Below, one piece after another: positions 1-8,764 of a DNA stretch of 64,000 bases; position 1 is the stretch's first letter; each line of letters starts with the position of its first letter. The position numbers and the translations under genes are program-made. Origin of the DNA: Mucilaginibacter sp. Bleaf8 (GTDB lineage Bacteria; Bacteroidota; Bacteroidia; Sphingobacteriales; Sphingobacteriaceae); NCBI RefSeq assembly GCF_018390515.1, contig NZ_JAHBBK010000003.1, forward strand, positions 682,001 through 746,000. Direction: 5' to 3'. The notes beneath the pieces are model-generated. The model was given only the letters and a program-made list of their open reading frames with translations, was not told the DNA's origin and ran no database searches.

Positions 1-134
1 TATTTGTAAATGGTAGCTTTAGCGATTTTAGCTTTTTTGGCAATTTCGTTAACGCTGGTTTTGTGGTAGCCAAATTTGCGGAAAAGCTCCTGGGCAGACC
101 GTTTAATGCTTTCTTTTATTTTATCGGCTTCCAT
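1..134 (-). CDS. TetR-family transcriptional regulator, N-terminal fragment (runs off window)
   Basis: Only the first 44 codons are in the window; the gene continues beyond position 1. The visible part is a helix-turn-helix of TetR/AcrR type: the strand reads AQELFRKFGYHKTSVNEIA followed by KKAKIAKATIYKY, matching the usual pattern of helix 1, the T-x-x-x-I-A turn and the recognition helix ending in YxY. Such proteins are ligand-responsive DNA-binding repressors. The ATG (134-132) overlaps by one base the TAA of the upstream lipoprotein gene, so the two are translationally linked and probably share the pheS transcript. The ligand and targets cannot be seen because the C-terminal domain is outside the window. 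Confidence 0.85.
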   Translation of the reverse strand, partial: MEADKIKESIKRSAQELFRKFGYHKTSVNEIAKKAKIAKATIYK

Positions 135-553
135 TAATTAGATACGGATAGGTAAAGGCCGTTTTGAATATATATACTGTAAGACCTTAGTGAACGTGTA
201 GCCGGCGCTTTTACCGGCGAGCCGTCCGATAGCAGAAATTTAGAACCGCTGCAAGGGTCGGTAGCGGTAAGGCCGGTATCGTCAATATTTACGGCACATC
301 TTTTTTCGGGCTGGTAGCTGCTACACCGGTCATACGCAGCCCAGCCTCCTGACGGGGTACGGCAAATAATCAGGCCGGCAACCCCATAGCCGTTAACAAT
401 CACCGCTCCGCCTGCACTGCCCAGCCTGTTAAGCCTCGGGTCAGTTAACGGAGCCTGAAAATTAACGGCTACGCTGGGTATATAGCTCTGGTCACCTTTT
501 CCGCATCCCAACAAACCCATCATCATCACAAAAAGGTAACAGAGCTTTTTCAT
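134..553 (-). CDS. Lipoprotein with degenerate Rieske-like domain
   Basis: This is a 139-residue protein. The start is ATG at 553, not the in-frame TTG at 562, which would overlap the pheS stop. Residues 1-17 form a lipoprotein signal ending in LLGC, so Cys17 should be acylated. The C-terminal half (about 50-139) has the layout of a Rieske ferredoxin fold: a Cys-containing loop at 75-80, then D-P-C-S-G-S-K-F at 99-106, a DG turn, an A-P-A-T segment and a final beta strand. The cluster ligands are largely lost: the His of C-x-H is Ser79, the first Cys of C-P-C-H is Asp99 and its His is Ser102. It is therefore unlikely to hold a [2Fe-2S] cluster and may be a structural or binding lipoprotein. 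It lies one base after pheS. Its function is unknown. Confidence 0.7.
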   Translation of the reverse strand: MKKLCYLFVMMMGLLGCGKGDQSYIPSVAVNFQAPLTDPRLNRLGSAGGAVIVNGYGVAGLIICRTPSGGWAAYDRCSSYQPEKRCAVNIDDTGLTATDPCSGSKFLLSDGSPVKAPATRSLRSYSIYIQNGLYLSVSN

Positions 554-554
554 T

Positions 555-1589
555 TTATACAATCTCGGTTTTAAACTGCTTCAGGAACCGTACATCATTT
601 TCCGAGAACAAACGTAAATCGCGTATCTCGTACTTGAGGTTAGTAATCCGTTCAATGCCCATACCAAAAGCAAAGCCGGTATATCTTTTAGAATCGATAC
701 CGCAGTTTTCCAGCACGTTCGGATCAACCATACCGCAACCTAAAATTTCAACCCAGCCGCTGTGCTTGCACATGTTGCAGCCTGCACCTTTACAGATACT
801 GCATGATATATCCATTTCGGCCGATGGCTCGGTGAACGGGAAGTAAGACGGGCGGAAACGTACTTTAGTGCCTTCGCCATACAGCTCCTGCACAAAGTGA
901 AACAGGGTTTGTTTCAGGTCTGCAAACGATACGTTCTCGTCGATGTACAAACCTTCAACCTGGTGAAAAAAGCAGTGCGCACGGGCCGATATGGCCTCAT
1001 TGCGGTACACGCGGCCCGGCATAATGGCACGGAACGGCGGTTTGCCGCTCTCCATCATGCGTACCTGTACCGATGAGGTATGGGTGCGCAGTGCAATGCT
1101 GTCTTTACCATTATCTTTGCTGATAAAGAAAGTATCCTGCATATCACGCGCAGGGTGCTCTTCCGGAAAGTTGAGGGCCGAGAAGTTGTGCCAGTCGTCT
1201 TCAATCTCGGGGCCTTCAGCTACCACAAAGCCCAAGCGCTTAAAAATATCGATAATCTCGTTGCGTACCAGTGATAGCGGATGGCGTGAGCCTACGGCAA
1301 AGCCTTCGCCCGGCAGGGTAAGATCCTGCTGTGAACCGCTGGTGGTAAGCTGCGAGTCGAATTGTTCTTTCAGTTCCTGGAACTTGCCTTCGGTTAGCTG
1401 CTTAAACTGGTTCAGTACTTTACCCAGTGTGCGCTTCTCTTCCGGTGTTGTGCTTTTAAACTGCTCAAAAAGATCTTTGATGATTCCTTTTGTGCCCAAA
1501 AATTTAATGCGGAATACTTCCAGTTCCTCGGCGTTGGCCGGGGCAAATGTGTTTACTTCCGCTGTATATTGATTAATCAGATCCTGCAT
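555..1589 (-). CDS. pheS: Phenylalanyl-tRNA synthetase alpha subunit
   Basis: This 344-residue protein is the catalytic alpha subunit of the alpha2beta2 enzyme that charges tRNA-Phe. It has the N-terminal coiled-coil arm (residues about 1-90) followed by the class II synthetase core. Visible class II motifs are the [10 protein letters not shown] segment (motif 2 region), the FHQVEG loop, and the C-terminal [10 protein letters not shown] motif 3 with its ATP-binding Arg. The [12 protein letters not shown] cluster near residue 265 is a possible zinc-type insertion. The length is normal. pheT is not in the window. A TAnnTTTG promoter element lies about 46 bases upstream, and the lipoprotein and TetR genes follow with almost no spacing. 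Confidence 0.97.
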   Translation of the reverse strand: MQDLINQYTAEVNTFAPANAEELEVFRIKFLGTKGIIKDLFEQFKSTTPEEKRTLGKVLNQFKQLTEGKFQELKEQFDSQLTTSGSQQDLTLPGEGFAVGSRHPLSLVRNEIIDIFKRLGFVVAEGPEIEDDWHNFSALNFPEEHPARDMQDTFFISKDNGKDSIALRTHTSSVQVRMMESGKPPFRAIMPGRVYRNEAISARAHCFFHQVEGLYIDENVSFADLKQTLFHFVQELYGEGTKVRFRPSYFPFTEPSAEMDISCSICKGAGCNMCKHSGWVEILGCGMVDPNVLENCGIDSKRYTGFAFGMGIERITNLKYEIRDLRLFSENDVRFLKQFKTEIV

Positions 1590-1634
1590 TTCAGGTTATA
1601 GTTCTTTATAGTATGGCGGCCATTACGGCTACCG

Positions 1635-1642
1635 CAAAGATA
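1635..1642 (-). promoter_or_regulatory. Putative -7 promoter element of pheS
   Basis: On the minus strand the bases read TATCTTTG, a full match to the Bacteroidota -7 consensus TAnnTTTG. It lies in the 68-bp gap between kbl and pheS and would give a leader of about 40 bases. No good TTG (-33) element is seen at the usual distance. Confidence 0.5.
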
Positions 1643-1657
1643 AAAATTTGTGGGGCG

Positions 1658-2848
1658 TTATTTAATAACGCCTAATTCTTTACCCACTTTGGTAAATGCG
1701 GCAATGGCTTTATCCAGATGTTCGGTTTCATGCGCGGCCGAAATTTGTACCCGGATACGGGCTTTGCCTTGCGGTACCACAGGGTAGTAAAAGCCAATCA
1801 CGTAAATGCCTTCCTGTAACATACGGGCGGCAAATTCCTGCGATAGTTTAGCATCATACAGCATTACCGGTACAATCGGGTGTACGCCTGGTTTAATGTC
1901 AAAGCCGGCCTCGGTCATTTTCTCACGAAAATACTGGGTATTGCTTTCCAGCTTATCGCGCAGGTTGGTAGTTTCGCTCAGCATGTTCAGCACGGCAATA
2001 GAAGCGCCGGTAATGGCCGGTGCCAGCGTGTTAGAGAACAGGTAAGGACGTGAGCGCTGGCGCAGCATATCAATGATCTCTTTTCGGCCCGAAGTGAAAC
2101 CGCCCGATGCACCGCCTAAGGCTTTACCCAAGGTGCCGGTAATGATATCAATACGCCCCATTACATTATGGTGCTCATGAGTACCACGGCCGGTTTTACC
2201 CATAAAGCCCGAACAGTGGCTTTCATCAATCATTACCAAAGCATTGTATTGATCGGCCAGGTCACAAATTTTATCCAACTGGGCAACTGTGCCGTCCATT
2301 GAAAAAGCGCCGTCGGTAACGATGATGCGGTGACGCAAATCCTGGGTGGCTTTCAACTTCTCTTCCAGATCGGCCATGTCATCGTGCTTGTAACGGTGGC
2401 GTTGCGCTTTACACAAACGTACACCATCAATAATAGAGGCATGGTTCAGCTCGTCAGAAATAATGGCATCCTGGTCGTTAAACAAAGGTTCGAAAACACC
2501 GCCGTTGGCATCAAAAGCAGCGGCATACAAAATAGTGTCTTCGGTGCCTAAAAATTCCGATAGCTTTTGTTCCAGTTCTTTATGAATATCCTGTGTGCCG
2601 CAAATAAAACGTACTGATGATAAACCGTAGCCGCGCTCATCCATAGCAGCTTTGGCTGCCTCAATTACTTTAGGGTGCGATGAAAGGCCCAGGTAATTGT
2701 TGGCGCAAAAGTTTATTACTTCCTGCCCGCCTTGTACGGTAATATCAGCGCCTTGCGGCGAGGTAATTATACGTTCTCTTTTATATAAGCCAGCTTTTTC
2801 AATTTCAGCTAATTCCTGCTGCAGAACTGGTTTCAGGGTATTATACAT
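1658..2848 (-). CDS. kbl: Glycine C-acetyltransferase (2-amino-3-ketobutyrate CoA ligase)
   Basis: This 396-residue PLP enzyme of the alpha-oxoamine synthase group cleaves 2-amino-3-ketobutyrate with CoA to glycine and acetyl-CoA, the second step of threonine breakdown. Visible marks are the [15 protein letters not shown]-terminal segment, [10 protein letters not shown] for cofactor contacts, and [10 protein letters not shown] with the Schiff-base Lys at residue about 242. The ATG at 2848 is chosen; a longer in-frame TTG start at 2869 lies inside a promoter-like element. The partner threonine dehydrogenase is 7 kb away at 9614-10570. A related enzyme of the same fold (such as serine palmitoyltransferase) is possible, but the ends and length fit Kbl. 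Confidence 0.93.
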   Translation of the reverse strand: MYNTLKPVLQQELAEIEKAGLYKRERIITSPQGADITVQGGQEVINFCANNYLGLSSHPKVIEAAKAAMDERGYGLSSVRFICGTQDIHKELEQKLSEFLGTEDTILYAAAFDANGGVFEPLFNDQDAIISDELNHASIIDGVRLCKAQRHRYKHDDMADLEEKLKATQDLRHRIIVTDGAFSMDGTVAQLDKICDLADQYNALVMIDESHCSGFMGKTGRGTHEHHNVMGRIDIITGTLGKALGGASGGFTSGRKEIIDMLRQRSRPYLFSNTLAPAITGASIAVLNMLSETTNLRDKLESNTQYFREKMTEAGFDIKPGVHPIVPVMLYDAKLSQEFAARMLQEGIYVIGFYYPVVPQGKARIRVQISAAHETEHLDKAIAAFTKVGKELGVIK

Positions 2849-2866
2849 AAATAGTGGGTTAAAGTA

Positions 2867-2874
2867 CAAAAGTA
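2867..2874 (-). promoter_or_regulatory. Putative -7 promoter element of kbl
   Basis: The minus strand reads TACTTTTG, a full TAnnTTTG match 18 bases before the kbl ATG. This gives a short leader of about 12 bases and rules out the upstream TTG start. The -33 element is not clear. Confidence 0.5.
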
Positions 2875-2981
2875 AACATTATCGGGCATTTGAGGTATGT
2901 AACTGAACATCAGAAATTAATTTCCCCGGCCTTACAAACATTTTAGCTATAAAAGCTATATGTATATATTGTACACACCCA

Positions 2982-5498
2982 ATGAAAAAACACTTTTTAC
3001 TGTTCCTGTTCATTACTGCCACCTTACAGGTATTTGCCCAAACCTATAGGTTATCGGGCAAAATAACGGATGGTGATAACCGTCCTGTTGCTTTTACTGC
3101 AGTTTACATACGCAATAGTACCTATGGCACTACCGCCAATGAAGAAGGTGAATATGAATTTAAACTATCGCCGGGTACTTACAATGTGGTTTACCGGAAC
3201 GTAGGCCACCTGGAGCGGGTAGAAAAAGTAACGATCACCAACCACAACGAGGAGCTGAATATGCACCTGGTACGCGAGGAGTTTACCCTGGATGCAGATA
3301 TCAGCAAAGAAGATTCGGCCGCGGTGAACCGTGCCAATGCCATTATGCAGAATGTAATTGCTAAGCGTGCGTATTATTTAAATGAGGTAAACGGGTACTC
3401 GTGTGTGGCTTATGTGAAAGGTGTGCAGCGCCTGGTAGGGGCACCCAAAAACCTGATGAACAAAAGCGTATCCCAGGTTATACAGGTAGATACCGGCCGC
3501 AGAGGGATGTTTTACCAGTCGGAGTCTTTATCTAAATATGACTTTCAGAACCCGGACAGGGTAAAAGAGGTGATGATTGCTTCTAAAACTGCCGGGCAAA
3601 GCGCAGCCTTTAGCTACAACAAGGCATCGGATCTGCAACTGAACTTTTACAAAAACAAGCTGGATATTACCGGTTTGAGTAACCGCTCGTTCTTGTCGCC
3701 TTTGGCTGATAATGCTATGTCTTTTTACGATTACAAGCTGGTAGGTACATCTATAAAAAGCGGGCATAAAATTGATAAGATACAAATCATCCCTAAACGC
3801 GAACATGCAGCGGCTTACCGGGGCTATCTTTATATTGTAGAGGGCGATTGGCGCATTTACAGCGTTGATTTTTATATTGTCAAAAAGGTGAATATCAATT
3901 TTGTGGATACCCTGCAAATTACCCAGCAGTACATCCCGGTTAAGGATAACATCTGGCTGCCTATTGCATCGCGGTTTGATTTTCAGGGCAATGTACTGGG
4001 CTTTAAGTTTGACGGTTACTACCTATCCCTGTATAACAATTACCAGGTTAATCCAGACTTTAAAAAAGGGCATTTTAACGGTGAAGTATTACGTATCGAT
4101 ACCCAGGCCAACACAAAAGGTAACCGCTATTGGGCAAATGAGCGGCCAATGCCTTTAACTGAATTTGAAGCACGGGATTACCGGTATAAGGATAGTTTGG
4201 CGAAGATACGATCAACCGAGCCATACCAGGATTCGCTTGAACGTGCGCGGAATGGTATCAGCTGGTTATCAAACACCATATTTGGTTACCAGTATTACAA
4301 GCGTAATACCCGCGAGTCGTTTTACCTGAACCCGCTGCACGAACTGGTTTTTTATAATACGGTCGAGGGTGTAGGTATTAGTTTAAGAGGCACCTATTTA
4401 AAGGGGCTGGATGATGGCAGGTACTTTACTATTAGTCCGGCGTTGCGCTATGGCTTTGCCAACAATACCTTTAACATGAATGTGGGCGCAACCTACAATT
4501 ACAACCCGGCGAAGCAAGGCGTATGGATGGCCCGTGCGGGTACCGATGTGCTTGATTTGAACTACGTAAGTACGCGCTCGTTGTTTTTTAATACCCTGAG
4601 CACGTTACTTAGCGAGCGTAACTATATCAAATTGTACCGTACCAAATACGGACTGGTAGGCTGGCAGCAGGAAGTGGCTAACGGTGTGTTGCTGAACGGG
4701 CAGTTGTCTTACGCCGAGCGTCAGCAAATGTACAATACCTCATTTAATCACATCAAGAATAATCCGGATCGCCAGTATACGGCCAATAATCCTTTAGCCG
4801 AGCCTGATTATATAGAGTCGCAACTATTTCCAACCAACCAGGCGCTTACGCTACGGGCATCGGTTACTTTTACCTTCAGGCAGCAGTATATTACCCGGCC
4901 CGAAGGTAAGTTCTATGAACCGTCTATTTTCCCTAAGCTCCGGGTCAATTACCGGAAGGGTATAAACAAGGTATTCGGGTCTGACGTAAATTATGATTTT
5001 GCATCGGTTGATGTATTTGACGATCGTATGCGTATCGGCTTATTAGGCCACTCTGCGTTCAAAGTTACCGCCGGTACGTTCCTGAATCGCAAGAGCTTGT
5101 ATTATGTAGATTACAACCACTTTTTGGGTAACCAGGGTACGGTGTTTAACCCTACCATCGGTAACTTCCACTTTTTGGATTTTTACAATTACAGCACCGA
5201 CCGCTCTTTTGTGGAAGCGCACTATGAGCATAATTTCGGAGGTAGTTTGCTGAACCGTATTCCGCTTATCCGTAAGCTGAAACTGGAAGAACTGATAGGG
5301 GTAAACTACCTTACCCAGGCCAATCGTAAAAACTATTCGGGTGTGGGCGATAACCCGCTGATACAGCGTGGCCGTGGCAATTACTCCGAGTTTTTTGTAG
5401 GCGTGCAGCGTTTCATCTTCCGGGTTGATTACGGTTTCTCCTTTGAAGGCAGCCACAAGCTGATGCAGGGTTTCCGGATATTCTATGGTCTGAGATAA
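2982..5498 (+). CDS. DUF5686 outer-membrane protein with carboxypeptidase-like regulatory domain
   Basis: This 838-residue protein has a signal peptide (residues 1-20, cleavage after VFAQ). Residues about 23-105 form a CarboxypepD_reg-like beta-sandwich (LSGKITDGDNRPV start), the N-terminal domain common to TonB-dependent receptors and to DUF5686 proteins. The rest is DUF5686, predicted to end in an outer-membrane beta barrel, with alternating aromatic strands and a terminal GFRIFYGLR. No TonB plug domain is visible, so it is not a SusC receptor. The family is widespread in Bacteroidota with no firm function; an envelope role is inference. It stands alone, divergent from kbl, and ends at a strong terminator. 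Confidence 0.82.
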   Translation: MKKHFLLFLFITATLQVFAQTYRLSGKITDGDNRPVAFTAVYIRNSTYGTTANEEGEYEFKLSPGTYNVVYRNVGHLERVEKVTITNHNEELNMHLVREEFTLDADISKEDSAAVNRANAIMQNVIAKRAYYLNEVNGYSCVAYVKGVQRLVGAPKNLMNKSVSQVIQVDTGRRGMFYQSESLSKYDFQNPDRVKEVMIASKTAGQSAAFSYNKASDLQLNFYKNKLDITGLSNRSFLSPLADNAMSFYDYKLVGTSIKSGHKIDKIQIIPKREHAAAYRGYLYIVEGDWRIYSVDFYIVKKVNINFVDTLQITQQYIPVKDNIWLPIASRFDFQGNVLGFKFDGYYLSLYNNYQVNPDFKKGHFNGEVLRIDTQANTKGNRYWANERPMPLTEFEARDYRYKDSLAKIRSTEPYQDSLERARNGISWLSNTIFGYQYYKRNTRESFYLNPLHELVFYNTVEGVGISLRGTYLKGLDDGRYFTISPALRYGFANNTFNMNVGATYNYNPAKQGVWMARAGTDVLDLNYVSTRSLFFNTLSTLLSERNYIKLYRTKYGLVGWQQEVANGVLLNGQLSYAERQQMYNTSFNHIKNNPDRQYTANNPLAEPDYIESQLFPTNQALTLRASVTFTFRQQYITRPEGKFYEPSIFPKLRVNYRKGINKVFGSDVNYDFASVDVFDDRMRIGLLGHSAFKVTAGTFLNRKSLYYVDYNHFLGNQGTVFNPTIGNFHFLDFYNYSTDRSFVEAHYEHNFGGSLLNRIPLIRKLKLEELIGVNYLTQANRKNYSGVGDNPLIQRGRGNYSEFFVGVQRFIFRVDYGFSFEGSHKLMQGFRIFYGLR

Positions 5499-5516
5499 AA
5501 ATTTGATTTAAATACT

Positions 5517-5555
5517 AAAATAAAGGCCTGTTGATCTCATCAGGCCTTTATTTAT
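5517..5555 (+). terminator. Rho-independent terminator after the DUF5686 gene
   Basis: A perfect 12-bp stem (5519-5530 with 5541-5552) and 10-base loop is followed by T-rich sequence, about 20 bases after the stop codon. Confidence 0.85.
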
Positions 5556-5598
5556 AACTGGCCTGTCAGTAATATGATTCCGCCAGCATAATCTATTC

Positions 5599-5625
5599 TT
5601 GAAAAAATTAAAATTAGTATCTTTG
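5599..5625 (+). promoter_or_regulatory. Promoter of trhO
   Basis: TTG at 5599-5601, 16 bases of spacer and TATCTTTG at 5618-5625 match the Bacteroidota promoter form. The leader would be about 35 bases. Confidence 0.65.
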
Positions 5626-5665
5626 CGGCTCATTAAACGCTGTCTGAAGCAGTATCAATGTATTT

Positions 5666-6625
5666 ATGGCAAAGTATCAAACCCTACTGTATTATTGTTA
5701 TTCAACAATAGCTGATGCGGAGCAATTTGCTGCCGATCATCTCAAATTCTGTAAAAGTTTAGGATTAACCGGGCGTATCATCGTAGCAGATGAAGGCTTA
5801 AACGGAACCGTATCGGGTACACCCGAAGCTTGCAAGGCCTATATGGAAGCCGTACATGCCGACGAGCGCTTCGCAAAAACCGATTTCAAGATCGATGATG
5901 TAGAAGAGCCCTCGTTTGTGAAAATGCACGTGCGCTATAAGGACGAGATTGTACACTCCGGCCTGCGCAATCCAAACATCATCAACCCGCAAAAGCAAAC
6001 CGGCAAGCATTTGGAACCGGCTGAGTTTTTGGCCATGAAAGATGATGAAGATGTTGTTATTTTGGATGTGCGATCAAACTATGAGCACTCGGTAGGCCGC
6101 TTTAAAAATGCGGTTACACTGGATATCGAGAACTTTCGCGACTTTCCGTCGAAGATCAACGAACTGGCAAAGTTTAAGGACAAAAAGATATTGACCTATT
6201 GCACCGGTGGTATTAAATGCGAAAAAGCTTCGGCGCTGTTACTGCACGAAGGCTTTGAGAACGTATACCAATTGCATGGCGGTATTATTAAATACGGTAA
6301 AGAAGTAGGCGGTGCCGATTTTGAAGGCAAATGCTACGTGTTTGATAACCGTTTAACGGTAGATGTAAACCAGGTAAACCCTAAAGTGATTTCTACTTGC
6401 TTTAACTGTGGTAACACTACCGATAAAATGATCAACTGTGCCAACCCAGAGTGTAACGAGCACTTTACTCAGTGCGAGGAATGCGGTTGGCAAATGGAAG
6501 GCTGCTGCTCGGACGCCTGCAAAACTCATCCGCGTAAGCGCGAATACGATGGTACCGGCTATTACGTAAAAGTGCCACAACCTGTTAATGTGAGCAAAAA
6601 AGCTAAAATTCAACTGGCTGAGTAA
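5666..6625 (+). CDS. trhO: Rhodanese-domain tRNA uridine(34) hydroxylase
   Basis: This 319-residue protein belongs to the YceA/TrhO family, which makes 5-hydroxyuridine at tRNA position 34 with molecular oxygen. The N-terminal domain (about 1-100) has the YYCYSTIADAEQF and GRIIVADEGLNGTVSG family patterns. A rhodanese domain (about 115-215) carries the active-site Cys at residue about 179 in YCTGGIKCEKA. The tail has a Cys-rich region (CFNCGNT, CANPECNEHF, CEECGWQMEGCCS) that may bind a metal. The start ATG follows a clear promoter. It stands alone and ends at a UUCG-loop hairpin. Confidence 0.93.
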   Translation: MAKYQTLLYYCYSTIADAEQFAADHLKFCKSLGLTGRIIVADEGLNGTVSGTPEACKAYMEAVHADERFAKTDFKIDDVEEPSFVKMHVRYKDEIVHSGLRNPNIINPQKQTGKHLEPAEFLAMKDDEDVVILDVRSNYEHSVGRFKNAVTLDIENFRDFPSKINELAKFKDKKILTYCTGGIKCEKASALLLHEGFENVYQLHGGIIKYGKEVGGADFEGKCYVFDNRLTVDVNQVNPKVISTCFNCGNTTDKMINCANPECNEHFTQCEECGWQMEGCCSDACKTHPRKREYDGTGYYVKVPQPVNVSKKAKIQLAE

Positions 6626-6637
6626 TATATTGGATGA

Positions 6638-6683
6638 ACAGGTAAAATAATTGCATATTCGTATGCCTGTTATTTTATCTGTT
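6638..6683 (+). terminator. Terminator-like hairpin with UUCG tetraloop after trhO
   Basis: An outer stem of 14 pairs (6638-6651 with 6670-6683, one wobble) encloses an inner GCATA-TTCG-TATGC hairpin (6653-6666). It ends 8 bases before the ATG of the next gene, so it could also limit read-through into it. Confidence 0.65.
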
Positions 6684-6691
6684 TATCATTG

Positions 6692-7495
6692 ATGAAAAAG
6701 CTGACCCTTCTGGTTGTACTGATTGTTACCTTATCGGGCGTACAATCTCTTACCATTGCACAAACACTGGCCGATTACCGTAAAGAGGTATACCATGCCA
6801 AAGGCGATACCCTACCTTATCGCGTATTGCTGCCCGAAAACTTTGACGCTGCCAAAAAGTACTCTTTGATGCTTGTTCTACACGGTTCGGGTGAGCGGGG
6901 TAATGATAACGAAGCGCAATTAACACACGGCGGTAAGCTATTCCTGGATACGGCCTTTCGACAGAAGTTTGCGGCAATCGTAGTTTTCCCGCAATGCCCA
7001 AAAGATAGCTATTGGTCAAATGTGGAAATTCAGCCAGCTACGGCTACCCATCCTTCAAGAACTTTCAATTTTCGTAAAGGCGGCAAGCCAACTAAGGCTA
7101 TGCATGCTTTACAGGGCTTATTGTCCAATTTGCTTCATCAATCTTATATAAATAAAGACCAGGTGTATGTAGGTGGCTTGTCAATGGGAGGGATGGGTAC
7201 ATTCGAGCTATTGCGGCGCAAGCCGAAGGTATTTGCAGCAGCTTTTGCTATATGCGGCGGCGGCAGTTCCGAAACGGTAAAGAAGTTTGCCAAACGTGTG
7301 CCTGTGTGGGTATTTCATGGCGCTAAAGATGATGTTGTACCAATTGCCAACTCCGAAACCATGGTGCAGGCTATAAAAGATGCCGGTGGCAATCCAAAGT
7401 ACACAGTTTATCCTAATGCCAACCATAACAGCTGGGATAATGCTTTTGCAGAACCGGAACTATTCGGCTGGCTGTTTAGCCATACCAAAAAGTAA
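6692..7495 (+). CDS. Secreted alpha/beta-hydrolase (prolyl oligopeptidase/esterase-like)
   Basis: This 267-residue protein starts at ATG 6692; a TTG three bases upstream is less likely. It has a signal peptide of about 23 residues ending in TIAQ. The alpha/beta-hydrolase fold shows an oxyanion segment LVLHGSGERG, the nucleophile elbow GLSMGGMG with Ser at residue about 164, an acid in HGAKDDVVP and the catalytic His in NANHNSW. Proteins of this layout are often annotated as phospholipase/carboxylesterase or PHB-depolymerase-like. The substrate is unknown; hydrolysis of an ester in the periplasm or outside the cell is inferred. It converges with the proline-rich gene, with only three bases between their ends. 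Confidence 0.85.
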   Translation: MKKLTLLVVLIVTLSGVQSLTIAQTLADYRKEVYHAKGDTLPYRVLLPENFDAAKKYSLMLVLHGSGERGNDNEAQLTHGGKLFLDTAFRQKFAAIVVFPQCPKDSYWSNVEIQPATATHPSRTFNFRKGGKPTKAMHALQGLLSNLLHQSYINKDQVYVGGLSMGGMGTFELLRRKPKVFAAAFAICGGGSSETVKKFAKRVPVWVFHGAKDDVVPIANSETMVQAIKDAGGNPKYTVYPNANHNSWDNAFAEPELFGWLFSHTKK

Positions 7496-7498
7496 TTG

Positions 7499-8560
7499 TT
7501 ACTCCTGTTCTGGTGGCTTGGGTTTAATCATTTTAGGATTAAACCTGGGCTTGTAGGCAGGCTTGGCAACAGGTTCTGCTGCCGTTGGTGATTGCGGTGC
7601 CGGCGAGTTGTTTGCTGTTTCTTCCGGAGCAGATTCTTGCACTGCTGATGCAGCATCAGTTTCCTCAGCTTGGGGTGCTACATCTGTAGAAGTGATTTCT
7701 GCAGGTTGTTGTACAGGTGCAGGAGATACAGTTTCTTCCGGGCTTGACTGTTCTCCCTCAATCACCTTGGGTGGTGCCGATGCTTTAAAGCGGGGCTTAA
7801 AGCCCATCTTAGGCGCTACGGGTGCAGGTATTTCGGTTGAGTTATTGGCTTCTGTTTCTGCTTCGGCCTGTGGTTCTGTCTTTGTAGCAGGTATTTCCGA
7901 TGGCTTTTCACCCTGCCCAGTGTCAGTACTGGGTGCAACGGGTTCGGTAGCTGGCTTAGGCTGCATGCTTTTTGCCTGGAAGCGCGGCTTGTAAGCAGGT
8001 TTGGCGGCAGGTGTTTCTGCTGCCGGTTGCTCTGCTAAAGTATTTGCTGCGGGTTCGGCCGATGCTTCCGGAGCTGGCTGGGTAGACTGCTGTTCTTCCG
8101 CTGGTTTGGTAACTCCGGCCTTGAATTTAGGTTTAAAGCCCATCTTAGGTGCCGGGGTTGCTGCCTGAGGCGTGGCGTCCTGTTGCTCAACCGGTGTTTC
8201 TGTTGCTGGTGTATTAGCGGCTACAGGCTCCTCGGCAGGTGTGGTCGTTGTTGCACCAGTCTTAAACTTCGGCTTAAAGCCCAGTTTCGGTGCTACGTCA
8301 CGCGGTTTTGGTTCGGTAAGTGTATCCGATACGGTTTGTTCCGCTACCTGGTTTTCCATGCGCGGCTTTTCGGCTTTTACCTCGGGCGGCAATGGGTATA
8401 GGCGGCGCAGTTTATTGAACCAGTATTTTTTGGTATGGTCAAAACTCTTTTCGCCCATTTGCTCAAAGTGCTCTTTAAATTCCGAAAACAGGTCAGGCTC
8501 GCCTTGTTGTAAGGCAGCAAGGTCTATTTTCTTCTTTTTAAAAAATTCTTCGAACAACAT
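7499..8560 (-). CDS. Proline/alanine-rich protein with five repeated KPxF motifs
   Basis: This 353-residue protein is of no family I recognise. Residues 1-60 look folded (helical, charged, with an aromatic stretch YWFNKLRRLYPL). From about 65 to the end it is low complexity (P, A, E, T, Q) and likely disordered. Embedded in it are five copies of a short basic-aromatic motif: PKLGFKPKFK (91-100), PKMGFKPKFK (138-147), KPAYKPRF (187-194), PKMGFKPRFK (250-259) and KPAYKPRF (333-340), spaced 40-80 residues apart. There is no signal peptide or membrane segment, so it should be cytoplasmic. The array suggests a multivalent binding scaffold; this is inference. It ends three bases from the esterase stop. 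Confidence 0.75.
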   Translation of the reverse strand: MLFEEFFKKKKIDLAALQQGEPDLFSEFKEHFEQMGEKSFDHTKKYWFNKLRRLYPLPPEVKAEKPRMENQVAEQTVSDTLTEPKPRDVAPKLGFKPKFKTGATTTTPAEEPVAANTPATETPVEQQDATPQAATPAPKMGFKPKFKAGVTKPAEEQQSTQPAPEASAEPAANTLAEQPAAETPAAKPAYKPRFQAKSMQPKPATEPVAPSTDTGQGEKPSEIPATKTEPQAEAETEANNSTEIPAPVAPKMGFKPRFKASAPPKVIEGEQSSPEETVSPAPVQQPAEITSTDVAPQAEETDAASAVQESAPEETANNSPAPQSPTAAEPVAKPAYKPRFNPKMIKPKPPEQE

Positions 8561-8606
8561 GTAGAACGGTTTTGAATTTTGTGATGCGTATTACGTGCAA
8601 AGAAGT

Positions 8607-8686
8607 TGTCATTGCGAGCGATAGCGGCAATCTCGTGGCTTTTATTAAGCTATGCGAAGAGATTGCTTCGTTTCCTCGCAATGACA
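8607..8686. repeat. Dispersed palindromic repeat, copy A (80 bp)
   Basis: The element begins TGTCATTGCGAG (8607-8618) and ends with its exact reverse complement CTCGCAATGACA (8675-8686). Inside it GCAATCTC and GAGATTGC also pair, so the whole unit can fold into one long hairpin. Related copies are at 15072-15160 and 15186-15217. It encodes nothing and fills the gap between yebC and the proline-rich gene. It resembles REP/MITE-type interspersed repeats. Confidence 0.85.
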
Positions 8687-8764
8687 TATCTGATAACTAA
8701 TGAACAGGCAGAATGGTGTCTTTTTTACTGGCTCCTGGTTCCTAGTCTTAGTTCTAAAAAGAAT

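Noticed and set aside
2846..2869. Longer TTG starts of kbl, and similarly of the lipoprotein, threonine dehydrogenase, asd, folP, EnvC-like and XRE genes
   Set aside because: Each has a nearby ATG that better fits the family or signal peptide, and several of the TTG codons lie inside promoter boxes.
7563..8564. Plus-strand open frames opposite the proline-rich gene, rich in Gly, Ser and Cys
   Set aside because: They mirror the low-complexity repeats of the real gene on the other strand and have no family resemblance.
8607..8686. CRISPR repeat
   Set aside because: Only two full copies and a half copy exist, far apart, with no spacer array or cas genes.
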